Assembly (NCBI GenBank): GCA_023413015.1
Contig: JAEZQR010000118.1
Span: 1 to 5,496 of the forward strand
Direction: 5' to 3'
Source: Pseudomonadota bacterium
GTDB taxonomy: Bacteria; Pseudomonadota; Alphaproteobacteria; Sphingomonadales; Sphingomonadaceae
Length of the DNA: 5,496 nt
Positions 5,322-5,496 of the stretch are shown here, piece by piece. Both the position numbers and the translations under genes were made by a program. The notes below the pieces were generated by a model. That model had not been told where the DNA came from. It did no database searches and saw only the letters and a list, made by a program, of their open reading frames with translations. Within the stretch, counting starts at the first letter, position 1. Every line of letters begins with the position of its first letter.

Positions 5322-5496
5322 CCCGTTCCCGAATGCACCAAGCGTTCGATCGTCGCGACGATGCCTGGCGGGGAGAAGGGCTTGGCTAGTACGATACGGT
5401 CGCGGAAGCGGTCGGGCAGGATCGCGGCGTCATAGCCGGTGCAGAAGGCGAAGGGCACGCCGCGCGCCGCCAGCCGGTCGGCAACGGCGAAGCTGC
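5318..5496 (-). CDS. Response-regulator receiver (REC) domain, C-terminal 58 residues (N-terminus off right edge)
   Basis: Reading leftward from the right edge gives 58 codons ending in TAG at 5320-5318. The fragment starts inside alpha-3 (VADRLAARG), then shows beta-4 with VPFAFCTGYD, where the Thr is the conserved switch residue, then ILPDRFRDRIVLAKPF with the conserved Lys-Pro of beta-5, and a last helix GIVATIERL before a short tail. This is the C-terminal half of a CheY-like receiver domain. The protein ends ten residues or so after the last helix, so no output domain follows; it is either a single-domain response regulator or the C-terminal receiver of a hybrid kinase. The phospho-acceptor Asp lies outside the window. 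Receiver domains take phosphate from a kinase or HPt protein; the HPt at 940-1395 is a possible but unproven partner. The stop overlaps that of the convergent MpaB-like gene. Confidence 0.88.
   Translation of the reverse strand, partial: SFAVADRLAARGVPFAFCTGYDAAILPDRFRDRIVLAKPFSPPGIVATIERLVHSGTG

Noticed and set aside
1..5496. CRISPR array, tRNA, insertion sequence, toxin-antitoxin or defence genes
   Set aside because: No regularly spaced repeats, tRNA arms, transposase motifs, terminal repeats or small toxin/antitoxin pairs were seen on either strand.

Overview
The window is a gene-dense, high-GC stretch of bacterial chromosome with short spacers and GTG/TTG starts alongside ATG. Base composition, gene families (2,4-dienoyl-CoA-reductase-like SDR, small HPt protein, DUF2236/MpaB oxygenase, short receiver-domain protein) and wording of the motifs suggest an alphaproteobacterium, probably Sphingomonadales. 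That placement is inference from recognition, not from a search. I see no rRNA, tRNA, CRISPR array, insertion sequence or phage gene.

Layout, left to right. (1) The N-terminal 191 residues of an SDR on the minus strand run off the left edge. It is divergent, across only 42 bp, from a small TusA-like sulfur carrier gene. (2) On the plus strand follow an HPt phosphotransfer protein (GTG start) and a four-helix VanZ-like membrane protein. (3) VanZ converges with a minus-strand TagF-like CDP-glycerol glycerophosphotransferase family protein. A strong hairpin lies across the junction and could terminate both transcripts. (4) The TagF-like gene is divergent from a plus-strand MOP/Wzx-like polysaccharide flippase with a TTG start. 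(5) A plus-strand DUF2236/MpaB-family haem oxygenase-like gene follows. It converges with, and overlaps by 4 bp in a shared CTAG, the 3' end of a minus-strand response-regulator receiver domain that leaves the right edge.

How the genes may work together. The clearest functional pair is the TagF-like enzyme plus the flippase: a polymer- or lipid-linked-glycan modifying enzyme and an exporter sharing one divergent promoter region, which suggests surface polysaccharide or glycolipid assembly. The VanZ-like protein may also act in the envelope, but this is weaker. HPt and receiver domains are both phosphorelay parts and could belong to one network, but they are 4 kb apart and not co-transcribed. 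SDR, TusA and MpaB have no evident link to the rest.

Overall this looks like ordinary chromosomal backbone rather than a defence or mobile island. The observations most worth checking are the SDR that lacks tyrosine at both expected catalytic positions, the TagF-like/flippase divergent pair, and the inverted repeats placed on the VanZ start codon and on the convergent junction.
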